A stretch of DNA of 64,000 bases from Alopecurus myosuroides. Lineage: Eukaryota; Streptophyta; Magnoliopsida; Poales; Poaceae. The stretch's first letter is position 1; every line of letters starts with the position of its first letter. Position numbers and translations under genes: made by a program. The notes under the pieces were generated by a model that was given only the letters and a program-made list of their open reading frames with translations, did not search any database and was not told where the DNA came from. The stretch is taken from NCBI GenBank assembly GCA_028641055.1, contig JAPCYS010000884.1:1-64000 (forward strand), in the 5' to 3' direction. Positions 1-10,075 of the stretch are shown one piece after another.

Positions 1-273
1 GGCGACCCAAATATTGACGATGACAAAGAAGAAGATGATGATTGTCATGCAACATACACCAAAAGAAGAAGCAGAACTACGCTACCTAGGCATGGTCTTC
101 CATTCAAAAAAAGTCATGATGTGGGGCTAAATTTATGCAACTCCGACAAAAAAAGGCAAAAAGATCAAACGCTGAGAAACTATGTATATATATATATATA
201 TATATGTCTGCCTTGTATGCGACGAAACTATGTATATGCATGGATCAACTGGCCTGATGTGCACTTATTATAA
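1..273 (+). other. Open reading frame entering from the left edge, unknown protein tail
   Basis: Frame 1 is open from the first base to a TAA at 271-273, about 90 codons with no ATG near its left end, so it would be the C-terminal part or last exon of something starting outside the window. The predicted tail is acidic (run of Asp/Glu near residues 5-14) and then basic (Lys/Arg clusters). It runs into a short TA microsatellite at about 183-206, so the last 30 codons are doubtful. I do not recognise the family. A transposase tail of the neighbouring CACTA element is possible but not shown. Confidence 0.3.
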
Positions 274-304
274 ATTTAATGTACCTTGTTTTGTATTTGA
301 AATG

Positions 305-1462
305 TGTGGAGTTATGATTTAAAACATAAAGGAAATAATGGAAAACAAAATAAAATAATAGAAAACATAATGGAAACAATGGAAAATAATAGAAAACATA
401 AAGGAAACAAGAGAAAACAAAAAGAGAATAATGGAAAACAAAATAAAATAGTAGAAAACATAAAGGAAATAATGGAAAACATAAAGGAAATAATGGAAAA
501 CATAAAGGAAATAATGGAAAACAAAAAGGAAACAAGAGAAAACAAAAAGAAACAAATGGAAAACAATAGAAAACAAAAAGAAAATAATGGCAAACAATAG
601 AAAACAAAAAGAAAATAATGGAAAACAATAGAAAGCAAAAAGGAAATAATGGAAAACAAAATAAAATAGTAGAAAACAAAAAGGAAATAATGGAAAACAT
701 AATAAACAATACAAAACAAAAAGGAAATAATGGAAAACATAAAGGAAACAATAGAAATCATAAAGGAAACAAGAGAAAACAAAAAGAAACAAATGGAAAA
801 CAATAGAAAACAAAAAGAAAATAATGGCAAACAATAGAAAACAAAAAGAAAATAATGGAAAACAATAGAAAGCAAAAAGGAAATAATGGAAAACAAAATA
901 AAATAGTAGAAAACAAAAAGGAAATAATGGAAAACATAAAGGAAATAATGGAAAAGAAAATAAAAGAATAGAAAACAAAAAGGTAATAATGGAAAACATA
1001 AAGGAAATAATGGAAAACAAAATAAAACAATAGAAAACAAAAAGGGAATAATGGAAAACATAATAAAACAATAGAAAACAAAAAGGAAATAATGGAAAAA
1101 TAAAGGAAACAAGAGAAAACAAAAAGAAAATAATGGAAAACAATAGAAAACAAAAAGGAAATAATGGAAAACAAAATAAAATAGCAGAAAACAAACAGGA
1201 AATAATGGAAAACATAAAGGAAACAATGGAAAACATAAAGGAAATAATGGAAAACATAAAGGAAATAATGGAAAAGAAAATAAAACAATAGAAAACAAAA
1301 AGGGAATATTAGAAAACATAATAAAACAATGGAAAACAAAAAGGAAATACTAGAAAAAAATAAAATAATAGAAAACAAAACGGAAATAATGGAAAACAAA
1401 ATAAAATAATAGAAAACATAAAGGATATAATGGAAAACAAAATAAAACATTATTATTTGTAA
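305..1462. repeat. A-rich minisatellite, about 21-bp unit
   Basis: The stretch is made of tandem variants of a unit close to AAAACATAAAGGAAATAATGG, with shorter AAAACAAAATAAAATAATAG versions mixed in. The plus strand has almost no C or T runs. A segment beginning near 541 recurs near 778, a 237-bp offset, so there is a higher-order repeat above the basic unit. Stop codons are rare in several frames on both strands, which creates long low-complexity open frames (Phe/Leu/Cys-rich on minus, Lys/Asn/Glu-rich on plus). These are by-products of the repeat, not genes. Confidence 0.95.
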
Positions 1463-1531
1463 TGTGTTTGAAATTAATTTGTAATGTGTTTGAATTATTA
1501 TAAATGAAATGTGTTTGAAAAAAAAAGTACT

Positions 1532-1640
1532 GCTGGCGAACAACCACCCTGGTTCGCTAGCGGTATGTTACCGCTGGGCAACAAAGGATGTTCGCCAGCG
1601 GTAAGGTACCGCTGGCGAACTGCGGCTTCTGTTCGCCAGC
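1532..1640. repeat. CACTA left subterminal repeat cluster
   Basis: Several direct and inverted copies of a decamer around GCTGGCGAAC / GTTCGCCAGC occur here, matching the cluster at the other end of the element. In En/Spm such motifs bind the element's own DNA-binding protein; that role is inferred here. A GC-rich leader follows (about 1660-1920) and ends at a possible splice donor near 1924 (AGAG|GTAAAT). Confidence 0.75.
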
Positions 1641-1924
1641 ACTATTCTTGTCCTGTGACAATTACGCACGGCCTCCGCACCTCCCCTCTCTAGACGCGCG
1701 CCTTTGTTGGGACTTAGTCGTTTTCGAAACCACGTCGCGCGCCCTCCCTCTCTATTAACTTCGGCGACCTCTGGCGTCCTCTCCGGCGATCACCACCCCT
1801 GGCACTCCCCTACCCCTTCTCAACACTTCTCGGCCTCCACTGCTGCTCCGAGGGGCTTGGGCCCTCCTTGCTCCTCCCATGCTCCCACCTGCCTGCAACC
1901 TGTTCGAGAAAATACATCAAAGAG

Positions 1925-2500
1925 GTAAATTTTTTTATCTTTTTTTCTACTGGTTTTGGTGGATTTGGGTACTGGTGTGTGCTGTGGTGATGAGATGGAT
2001 GTTGATGATGTTGAGGATGTCGATGGTGTTGATGTTGTGGGTGGTGGGATGGTGTTGATGATGTCGAGGGTGGTGGTGATGTTTTGGGTGGTGTGGGATG
2101 GTGTTGGTGACGGTGTTGGTGATGGTGGTGATGGTGTTTGTGGTGGATGTGATGGATATGTTCCCACCTTCGTGTGGATGACGAAGATTACATGTGTGGG
2201 CCCACCTTCGTGTGGATGTCGATGAGATGATTTTGGGATACGGGGTGGGATTTTATGTGCAGGTACCCCATGTGAGGCCTTATTTGTCGGAATGTTGATT
2301 AATTTCCGTTCCAGCAAATTTGGGTACTCCATTTGTGATATTTTTAGCAAAGGTCATGCCGAAAATTTTCGTGAATTTTCACATGACCTTTGCTAAAAAT
2401 ATCACATATTAGAGTGCCCGAGAAATTTGGACTCATATGGGGTATATATCGTTTAAATTGCAGGATTTGTTGAACTAATTTTGGCTTTTCTCTCCTTAGA
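1925..2500 (+). other. Putative first intron of the CACTA gene, with GT-rich repeat and hairpin
   Basis: The interval lies between a donor-like GTAAAT at about 1925 and an acceptor-like TCTCCTTAG at about 2499, just upstream of an ATG at 2502. It contains imperfect GATGTTGATG-type trinucleotide repeats (about 1985-2155), a short duplicated motif CCCACCTTCGTGTGGATG (2163 and 2201), and a perfect inverted repeat at 2334-2406. The intron boundaries are predicted only from sequence. Confidence 0.4.
2334..2406. repeat. Perfect 25-bp inverted repeat (hairpin)
   Basis: Arms 2334-2358 and 2382-2406 are exact reverse complements separated by 23 bases. Pairing continues imperfectly outward (AAATTTGGGTACTC on the left against the region around 2410-2430 on the right). 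It lies in the putative first intron of the CACTA gene and could be a tiny MITE relic or a foldback RNA source. Confidence 0.9.
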
Positions 2501-2501
2501 T

Positions 2502-3958
2502 ATGGCTCACAACGACGAGGCGGATAGTTCTGGGACCGGACGCGGGGACGATGATGCGTGGCCCTCTATGCTTGGCGCCGGAGGGGGATCCCTAGTTCTG
2601 CGACCGGAGCCGGAGACGCAGGGCGATGCAGACGACGAGATGGAGGAAACCATTCGTTAGGAGGCGCCACGCACCGATACATCGGCCGGAGAAGTTCAAA
2701 CCAGTAGTGGCACCAGGGATGCGACCTCCGATAGCGAAGTGTCGCGTAAGCACAAAGAAAGACGACACAACATGCTCGCCACCATCCGGCAAGAGTTCAC
2801 GGTAGTGGACCCCAAAACAGGTGCTCCTATCGAGCCGGATAATTACGCTAAGGGGTATGGAAACCAGATAGGCTGCATTGCTCGAGACTTTGGCAATGTT
2901 AATACGGGCCTGCTCAGATATAAATAAAAAAGGCTATGTTCGCCCTCCTGATTGAAGCTACACACGAGGTACAAGTTCCCGGCTCCTTACGACAACCAGG
3001 ACCTGAAGCGCAATCTGGTCAACTCGTTAGCACTCAGAAAGTTCACTAAGGCGTTTACGACATAGAGATCCAGTTCGCGGAAGATGATTGCGGCGGGTAA
3101 GAGTTTCGATGAGATCCATAAAATGTGGCCCTCCATTTCTGAGGAAGACTTGGCCCAATTCAAGCTCGACGAACTCGAACCGGAAAGGGTGCGATGAGTA
3201 AATGGGGAAAACATTTCCCAGCAAAGAACATTGGTCCGCACAATCTCGGAAGCCGGGGTTACTTTGGGAAGCAGAGAGTTTGGGCTAAGGAGGATGTGGA
3301 GAGAAAAGGGCCGAACCCGTATGACAAGATCCCCGACCCGCGGGTGAGAAATTTTGCCAGGGCCCATTATAGGGAAGATCCCCAAAAGCCCTGCGATCTT
3401 ATGTTGAACGAGAAGGTCAAAGAGCTCGAGAAGAAATATCTCGAGGAAGAAGAAAAAGAACGTCTATCTCAGTCTGACGCGGGGTCCTCGGCAACGATGA
3501 ACAAGGACCCGTACGACACCCATTTTATTTGGGCGCTTAACGCGACGAAGGGAGTGGCCATTGACAAGAAGCCGCATCATGGCCATGTGCATGGCCTCGG
3601 AAAGGGTCATCGGGATTTGCACTACTACCCGGACACTAAGGAGAAGAGAAAGGAGCGGAACAAGGTGCCACATTAGACGGTCGACGGGCTTGTGAACGAG
3701 AGGGTCAACGCGCTCCTCCCTAGCATCTGTGCGTCCGTCACTCAGTACTTAGCGCCTTGGATGGCAGGTGGCGGAGAAGGGCCTCCCCCCGTGATCAATA
3801 TAGCCCCCATTGTGGCGCCTATTGCACCGAACGAGGCGTCCGTCAACCCTGAGCCGCAAGGTCGCGAAGATCCGTCGCCGCCCCTCCACGTCTCTGCAAC
3901 GCCGCGACGACCCTTAACGGTCCATCGCCCTTGTCCGAGCTCAATGCCCTCACGGTAA
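2502..3958 (+). pseudogene. CACTA transposon protein, N-terminal part (broken)
   Basis: Translation from the ATG at 2502, just after an acceptor-like CTTAG, gives an acidic, Gly-rich start and reads into a basic segment with RKHKERR (from about 2751). It is interrupted by an in-frame TAG near 2658 and a TAA near 2923. Reading then shifts frame; the segment 3194-3673 encodes a Lys/Glu-rich, coiled-coil-like stretch with LEKKYLEEEEKE. A Pro-rich linker follows to 3958. The composition and order resemble the N-terminal half of grass CACTA second-gene proteins. With at least three stops and frame changes it cannot make a full protein. Confidence 0.6.
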
Positions 3959-3991
3959 TTCAGCGTCCACAACTTAATTATATATTATGAC

Positions 3992-5657
3992 TTGATTCGT
4001 GACGGCCTCAGTCTCCAACGACGATCGCGCGACGTTTCGCAGGCCGACGAGACGGGATGCACATTGCTCCTCCGTGTGAACGGCAAGTTAAAGGACGTTG
4101 CTAAAGGAAAGATCATCACACCTCTCAACCGCGTGTCCCACGACGTCCGTATGCCCGATGACGTGTTCAGGGTGACATTAAGTCGGGTGCTCCCTGGAGC
4201 AGTGCTTGGTTTGGCCATTGACATGGCCAAGTCACTAATTCGTTTGGAAACTACTCCTGTCAGCACTCCAACACCGGTCCAGGGGTCGGGGCACCCAAGC
4301 AAACACAAGGATTTCTCACCTGATAAGTCTGTGCGACACGACGACGACGATGATGAAGATGAGAACCCTAATGACTACCTCGTCGATGATCCTTACGGTG
4401 GGCCCGACCTTGATGATCTTGATGAACTTCTCTTGCCAGCGGCGGAAGCGGATAAATATCGATGCACGAAGTGTCTTTTCTCTTCTCAAGAACCGGCAGC
4501 CCACGAGCAAGTTGGCCTCAGCCAGGACACCGTCAAAGAGGCGGTAGCAAATGTATTTGAGAGTCAGCCTAAGAAGACGGCACGGAAAAGAACAAAGAAG
4601 AGTTCTGCCGTTGCATCCATGAGCCAACCGGTGGAGGGGACCAAGTCTAAGCCGCCGGCACGATGGGTATTGGACAGGATACCCATACACGACTGGCATC
4701 AGATCCATGAGTTCGGCAAACCGATGCTTCCGCGGAGGTTGGCCTCCTTGTTGACATGTTATATGCTTAGCGTCTATGACGGTGTTCACTTTATGGAGAC
4801 GATGCTTCTCAAAGAGAAAAATCCAACGCTGCCGGTATTGGTCGCAAATGTGCCATCTACGGTGGGATTTGTCACTGAAGCCAATGCAAACAAGATCATC
4901 GTGAGATTTGACGACATTTTTAGGATGTTCCACATGAAATCCCTCCACTCATCAATTGTCCGCCTGTTTACGCTCAGTTTGGCGCATCAACTATCCATAG
5001 AGAATACCAAAAGCATCGCGCTAGTAGACCCCTACTACATGCACGACATGTACTTGAACAACCCCAAGGGTAGGGCAAAAGCGGCAAAGTACATCCAAGT
5101 TGGTGTTGCACAAGAATTATATGCACAAGAGGATCACCCTCCTGCCTTACTTTTCCGAGTAAGTTATTTTTCATCTTTAGTTAAGTTTACGTATATACAA
5201 TTAATAGTGGTTACAATTTTTGAGGATTATATATATGGACTCTTGAACTGTTTTGCGCAGAAACAATTACGACACACTCATCATGCTCTACCCGAGAGAC
5301 GTGCACGCCGTATATCTCGACTCCGGGAGTAAACTGAAGGAGAAGAACTACTCCCTCACCAAGTCTATTCTCAATGAAGCTATGGACGACTACATCGGGG
5401 CGGAAGGATTATGCGATAGAATAAAACAGAGTCAAGGCAAATATGTGTTCAGACACAGAACAGAGTTCCCCTGCCCCAAGCAGGCATGCGGCCATATGGA
5501 GGCATGGTACCTCATCCAACACATGATGGAGATCGTGAAGGAGCAACAGAGTCTACAATTCATGTCTGCTGTGGACAAATGGTCTCGTAGCATCATGGAA
5601 TGGTCTAATGCTGAATTCAGACAGAACTTTGGTCGCATCCAGCGCAATCATCTATAG
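3992..5657 (+). pseudogene. CACTA-associated protein with Ulp1-like cysteine protease domain (broken)
   Basis: Exon 3992-5167 encodes a globular segment with TGCTLLLRVNGKLKDVAKGK, resembling the DUF8039-type domain of these proteins, an acidic linker, a Lys-rich patch, then the start of a Ulp1/SUMO-protease-like fold (ARWVLDRIP, later VDPYYMHDMYL). An intron is likely from the donor GTAAGTT (about 5159) to the acceptor TTTGCGCAG (about 5260). The downstream exon continues with LIMLYPRDVHAVYLDSG and CPKQACGHMEAWYLIQHM, which aligns with the Gln and Cys active-site region. The usual His-Trp before the strand is replaced by Tyr-Asp, so activity is doubtful. Splice phase does not close exactly, and coding-like sequence continues past the TAG at 5657 to about 5860. 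The exact role of the Ulp1 domain in transposition is not settled. Confidence 0.6.
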
Positions 5658-6390
5658 TGATGTAGTAACTGCAGACGGGGCCTTCCACTGGCGGTGCCCA
5701 CCATCTAACGATGAGCTGTGACAATGTGTACTAGAGCAGGCTGACGAGAGACCATTCAACTCGTTAGAAGGTGTGTTTCCCGCCGATGAAGAAAAAGAAG
5801 ATCACAACGACCAAGAAATGATCGACGGTGTGTTTCCGGTTCGGTACGAATTGTGCTCCTAATAAGAACTTGTGATTTTCTTTGCTGGCCTAATTCTTTT
5901 ATCTTGGTGTACAGAGAGATGAAGAAGTGGATGGCGCGCTGGCCTAGTGAAAGATCGCAAGCGGAGGCGGAAGCTAAAGCGTCAATCTCACTTTTATTTT
6001 TTTCATAATCGTCGGTGTGTTGTGTGTGATTCTATATCGCGCGTTGTATGCATGTGATACTTTTGTAATCGTTAAACTAATTAGATGGCTATACTTTTGG
6101 TTCGAAATCTTCCGACCTAAACATGTTATCGGGATCGATGTGTATTTATGAATGCATGTATATATATTAATATTTATGAAACTTATTTTCGTACGATATC
6201 GATGGACCCCGGTTTGTGTATTGCATATACATATATATGCATATGTGAACATATATCTGTGAATCAAAAACTTAGAGTGATTTGTATGTGTGAATTATAA
6301 AAGTTACAGAAAATACATGTATTTGCACATGTATACTATAATACCTGGAAATATAGCACTGTATACGAAAATAACAAAAAAAACCTTGGC

Positions 6391-6558
6391 ACTATAGCGC
6401 TGGCGAACCTACTGCTAGCGAACAGAACTACCGCCGGCGAACAAGCCCTGGTTCGCCAGCGGTAACCCGCTACCAGTGGCGAGCTAGCGCTGGCAAAAAG
6501 CGCTTCGCCAGCGGTAGCCCATTTTTGTTCGTCACTGGTAGGGTTTCTCCTACTAGTA
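6391..6558. repeat. CACTA right subterminal repeats and terminus
   Basis: The interval holds at least five direct or inverted copies of the GCTGGCGAAC motif family and ends with TTTCTCCTACTAGTA. Read as reverse complement it starts TACTAGTAGGAGAAACCC and continues into CCAGTGACGAAC, the expected layout of a CACTA end. The final base differs from the canonical G of TAGTG. Confidence 0.75.
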
Positions 6559-6909
6559 CCCGGCATGACGTCAAACAGCAACAACAAGCTAAAGCAAAAA
6601 AAAAACCTACCTATAAAAACTCTAATCTACAAGATATGGGACCTCGTCTCAGCTCTTCCCTGTCGGTATCACCGCCGAGGACGGCCTTGGGTCGGCCCAG
6701 CTCACCGGGGTCGACTCTCAACTACTTTCGCCCTTTCGTCTAACGAGAGGATAACGGAAAAAGAAAAGTCACTAATTATATGAGCGTATTTTGTCGTAGC
6801 ATAACTCACGAACCAAACACAATTATATTAGAGTAAAAAACGTAAATAGGAAATTTATGGAAAATGTACATTTCGAATTTCTAGCCCCTTGGAGCGCATG
6901 GGTCCACGA
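6559..6909. other. Intergenic DNA / 3' flank of the RING-H2 gene
   Basis: No convincing gene. A moderately GC-rich stretch (about 6640-6740) is followed by AT-rich DNA, which would hold the 3' untranslated region of the minus-strand RING-H2 gene. Confidence 0.5.
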
Positions 6910-7341
6910 CTAGTTATTGGTAATCAAGATATCATTACAGATAACCTCACGGATAGAATGGACCTCCCAGGTCGCGGCCTCCTCAGCCACCAAGCCACTC
7001 CTAGGCACCTCGGTTCGACAGACAGGGCAGCGGCGGCTGGTGTGGAGCCACGAGTCGACGCATAGCGCGTGAAACCAGTGCTGGCACCCCGGCAATACTC
7101 GGCACCTGTCACCCGACTGGAACGCCTCTAGGCATACGGCGCACTCGGCACAGGTCCCTGGCGTGGTGGCCTTGTAATCCTGGCACGGCAGCTCAGCCAA
7201 CTCACAGGCCGTCAAACCTGCTGCCTCCGCAAGCTCAGTGTCCCAGGGCCGCCTGATCGCCCAGACGAACACCAGGATATACATCGCTAGTCCTAGCATG
7301 ATGCCGGCGATGAGGAACACGGCAAAGATCAATCGCTCCAT
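6910..7341 (-). CDS. RING-H2 finger E3 ubiquitin ligase, ATL family
   Basis: This intact single-exon frame encodes 143 residues. Residues about 4-29 form a hydrophobic N-terminal membrane segment. Residues 42-56 (GL...LPCQDY) match the GLD motif of ATL proteins. The RING-H2 domain uses C67, C70, C86, H88, H91, C94, C105 and C108, with the spacing C-x2-C-x15-C-x-H-x2-H-x2-C-x10-C-x2-C and the conserved Trp and Pro (SWLH, CPVC). ATL proteins are membrane-anchored E3 ligases that pass ubiquitin from an E2 to a substrate, often in stress or defence responses; the substrate here is unknown. The protein is at the short end for the family but complete, and intronless genes are usual for ATLs. It is the only credible host gene in the window, lying between a CACTA relic and a MITE. 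Confidence 0.88.
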   Translation of the reverse strand: MERLIFAVFLIAGIMLGLAMYILVFVWAIRRPWDTELAEAAGLTACELAELPCQDYKATTPGTCAECAVCLEAFQSGDRCRVLPGCQHWFHALCVDSWLHTSRRCPVCRTEVPRSGLVAEEAATWEVHSIREVICNDILITNN

Positions 7342-8137
7342 GCAATCTGATCTCGGAGTTTAAAGTGGAACGAAGCTGCTAAGTAGCTAGAACCAGCTAT
7401 ATAGCTGTCCAAATCTAGTCTCACCTTCCACGGCTCCATATTCATCTCACTTAATTTGACCAAGGAACAGTGTATGGCTGCTACTCGGATGTCTTTACCA
7501 TTTTTTGTCGAATTTTGACCAAAAAAATAGCATCTAGTTAGATTAATTAACCAGTTATAGTAAGATTTAGTTACATTAATTAACCACGCGCCGATAAGAT
7601 TACATGGCGGGGATAGAACCCAAAAAAAACATCGCGTTTGTTAGTCTAAAAAAACATAGTATCGTTTTCTTTTTTCTTTCGCATTGCCCTTTAATTTTGT
7701 TATCTCGTGTGTACTATTATTAGTTAGCTTCCGTAAGCAGCTTATTATTTTGAGCTGGGAAAGAAGCACAAAATTATGGCGATCAATAACTTTTAACGAG
7801 GGAGTCAATAACATGTAGTAGTACTCGTAATGACCAAAGAATTATGGCCGTTAAAAAGCTTTGTCCGATCGATCATATCGATGTCGAGCTGGACAAATTG
7901 GAGTGCGCTTTCATATCCAACTTGTGGGTGGAAAATGATGGCATGTCGATGTCACACCAGAAAAACCACCATATGTACATGCACCCAACTGGACCAGATA
8001 TGGTCCAAGGCTAGATAGCACCCAACTTGACCTAGTTTCGGGACCGCTCTGCCGCCTTTTCTCCCCTATTGTAGCCGGGGATGTTCACGGGTTTGCTGCA
8101 TCGGTCTTAAAATGCACATGTGGATAGCAATTCTCAC
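7342..8137. other. Intergenic DNA upstream of the RING-H2 gene
   Basis: AT-rich DNA without a supported gene. The proximal few hundred bases (7342-7700) should contain the promoter of the RING-H2 gene on the minus strand, but no single clear TATA box can be assigned. Confidence 0.4.
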
Positions 8138-8242
8138 TGGTCCCCATTCCATGTTATTTGCTTCTCAAACAAATATATCTAGACATATTTTAGTGCTAGA
8201 TATATCCGTTTGAGCGGTAACTCATATGGAATGGAGGGAGTA
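8138..8242. mobile_element. Stowaway-like MITE
   Basis: The right end reads ATGGAATGGAGGGAGTA, the complement of the Stowaway terminus (TA)CTCCCTCCATTCCAT. The left end CCCCATTCCATGTTAT matches it imperfectly. The body is nearly palindromic around CTCAAAC...GATATATCTAG and its complement. The size (about 105 bp) and TA-flanked right end fit Tc1/mariner-derived MITEs of grasses. The left boundary is approximate. Confidence 0.65.
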
Positions 8243-8930
8243 CCTATCATCTTTTATTACTGCATTCAGTATAATGTGTCATCTTTCATCTGCCCGCAAA
8301 TCTCTAAATGAATTTATGTTGTAAATATTTGCTGCTAGAATCGCAAATGCAACCTCCGCGTTGTAATAACTTGGGTTTGAAATCTAACGTATACTCGGGT
8401 AAGTTCTGAACTACTATATCTCTCCACAAATAAGTGCACCTATAGCTATTGTACTGAGTCAAATTATTTAAAATTTGAATAAATTTAAAGAAACAAGTAG
8501 CAATATATATTATATCATTGGTATATTATACTCCTACATTTGATATACTAGTACTATAATGGCGACCGCCTCAAACGAGCTAAGTGTCCGTTGATTTAAG
8601 AGTGGTAGGTATTTGTCACGTCTAGCCCCAATTCTGGTGGAGATATACGGAAAAAAATAAAATTTGGTGGTTTTTTTTCTAGTTGTTGCCCAAACTGTGG
8701 ATGTTTTTTGCAATTATCTTTGTAATAATCGATCCACTAAGTTTTCTATAAAATATTTCAAAATTTAGCAGTTAATTAAGTTATACAAAAATGTAATTCG
8801 CCACATTACTTTTTACAATTTGTAGTTCCGTATATAATTTTGGCACACAATTTTTTTTTATAATGTCTCCCCTAAAATAACAACAATACATTTTTTTCCG
8901 GGCGTTCATAAATCAAATTGCTATTTTGTA
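8243..8930. other. AT-rich intergenic DNA
   Basis: No gene, repeat or RNA could be recognised. It ends at the insertion site of the Tat element and may continue into the LTR remnant beyond 21130. Confidence 0.4.
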
Positions 8931-8935
8931 ATTGA
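8931..8935. repeat. Target site duplication of Tat-1, left copy (ATTGA)
   Basis: ATTGA directly precedes the left LTR and is repeated at 21126-21130 directly after the right LTR. Confidence 0.9.
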
Positions 8936-9476
8936 TGTCGAGACATCGTAGTAGATTTCATGGACGGGGGTGCCATGAGACTACCGATAGAGACGTGGGG
9001 GGACGTGATTGTACGATTTTCGAGGACACCGGGTTTTACCCAGGTTCGGTACGACGCAGTAATGCGGCGTTCCTACTCCTGCAATCTCACTATTCAGGAC
9101 TAAGCCTGGGAATACAGAGTACAATGTGAGGTTCTATTAGCTGCTCGTCAAGGATCAACCTCTCGGCGAGTTAGCCTTTAGCTTCTTGTCTATCTATCTT
9201 ATCTCCCGTCCGGCTTTATATAATAGCCGGATTAGGTCATACAGAGAAGGAAACCTAGAAGACTACGGTAACTATTAACTTGGAAAGTAAGGAATCCGCC
9301 TTCTACTCCAAGCCAAATTACGTGGGCCGTGATACGGGTTCTTCTAGAATCCGGCTTCTGCGCGTCAGCTTACTGGGCCGCCCAATGGACCATAGCCCAT
9401 TACCATTTAGGCCACCCTGGTAATCCAGCACTTTAGACCACCATTTGATATACCCCTAGTTGGTATATATCCGACA
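8936..9476 (-). repeat. Tat-1 3' LTR
   Basis: Its 541 bp match 20585-21125 over the full length with scattered substitutions. It contains TATATAA flanked by CCGGC-rich arms (about 9211-9232), the minus-strand TATA box. The polypurine tract lies just inside, read on minus as CTTGGGGGCTAC (about 9477-9488). Confidence 0.93.
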
Positions 9477-10075
9477 GTAGCCCCCAAGAAGGATTAAGAC
9501 TCCGATTTGCCGTCTTTCGTCAAGTGTTGCATGTTGTCCGAGAAATATAGGCTCTCTGTCTTGATTCTTCTTTTTATCAGAACAATGTCATAACGTAAAA
9601 CTCAGATTTCGGAAAATCCGGTTTTTCTTCCACGAATCTTCGCGGAGAAGGAACTTCCTACGTCAGCGCTTTAATCTTGCTGACGTCAGGGATGTTTGGG
9701 TGTCGAGCGGGAAACCCTGAAACGTATCTCTGACAGATTCTCGCGGGAAACGATGAGATAGCAATAATCACCCGTCGTTTCATTTCCCGGAATTTCCGGC
9801 GAGTGACACGCGTTGATCATCCAACGATCAAAAGAGCCGTTAGCACGCATCGTGACGGGTTTCCGGCTATAAATAGCCGTCAACGTCCTCTCCAGCAAAC
9901 CTTCTGCTTCCATTCTCTTCTCGCCTCCACAACATCCAAGCACACTGCGAGCAGAGCAAACGTACGAACGCCGTCCGGGAACTCACCGGAGCGCACGGAT
10001 TCCATCGCGCCGCCGAAAAATGGCTTCACCGAACTCCTCTCCGTCGCGGCGGAGATCGATGAGATCATCAACACC
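9477..10075. promoter_or_regulatory. 3' internal region of Tat-1 with promoter of the antisense gene
   Basis: This segment separates the 3' LTR from the opposite-strand gene. A strong plus-strand TATA box, CTATAAATAGCC, lies at about 9867-9878. Transcription would then begin near 9900, about 175 bases before the ATG at 10076. A short upstream ATG in another frame lies at 10020. The first 200 bases are rich in paired GACGTCA-like and AAACGA motifs of unknown meaning. Confidence 0.6.

Larger units (their letters stand above)
1530..6558 (+). mobile_element. Decayed CACTA (En/Spm-type) DNA transposon
   Basis: Both ends carry clusters of the same subterminal motif, GCTGGCGAAC and its complement GTTCGCCAGC: left cluster 1532-1640, right cluster 6399-6540. 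The right end reads ...TTTCTCCTACTAGTA at 6558, one base from the canonical ...CTACTAGTG terminus of CACTA elements. The matching left terminus (CACTAGTAGGAGAAA-like) is not found; the left cluster directly abuts the A-rich repeat, so the left tip is lost or rearranged. Inside is a broken gene with a Ulp1-like protease domain, typical of grass CACTA elements. No target duplication can be assigned. Confidence 0.75.

Noticed and set aside
1..273. Transposase C-terminus of the CACTA element
   Set aside because: Acidic/basic composition alone is not enough, and a subterminal cluster lies between it and the rest of the element.
305..1462. Possible CRISPR-like array
   Set aside because: The units are contiguous degenerate minisatellite repeats without unique spacers, in a plant genome.
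245..1543. Long open frames on both strands (Phe/Leu/Cys-rich and Lys/Asn-rich proteins)
   Set aside because: They are translations of the A-rich minisatellite in several frames; no domain, no codon bias, no start context.
9803..10075. Use of the upstream ATG at 9803 as the start of the antisense gene
   Set aside because: It lies upstream of the TATA box at 9867, so a transcript from that promoter would not contain it.
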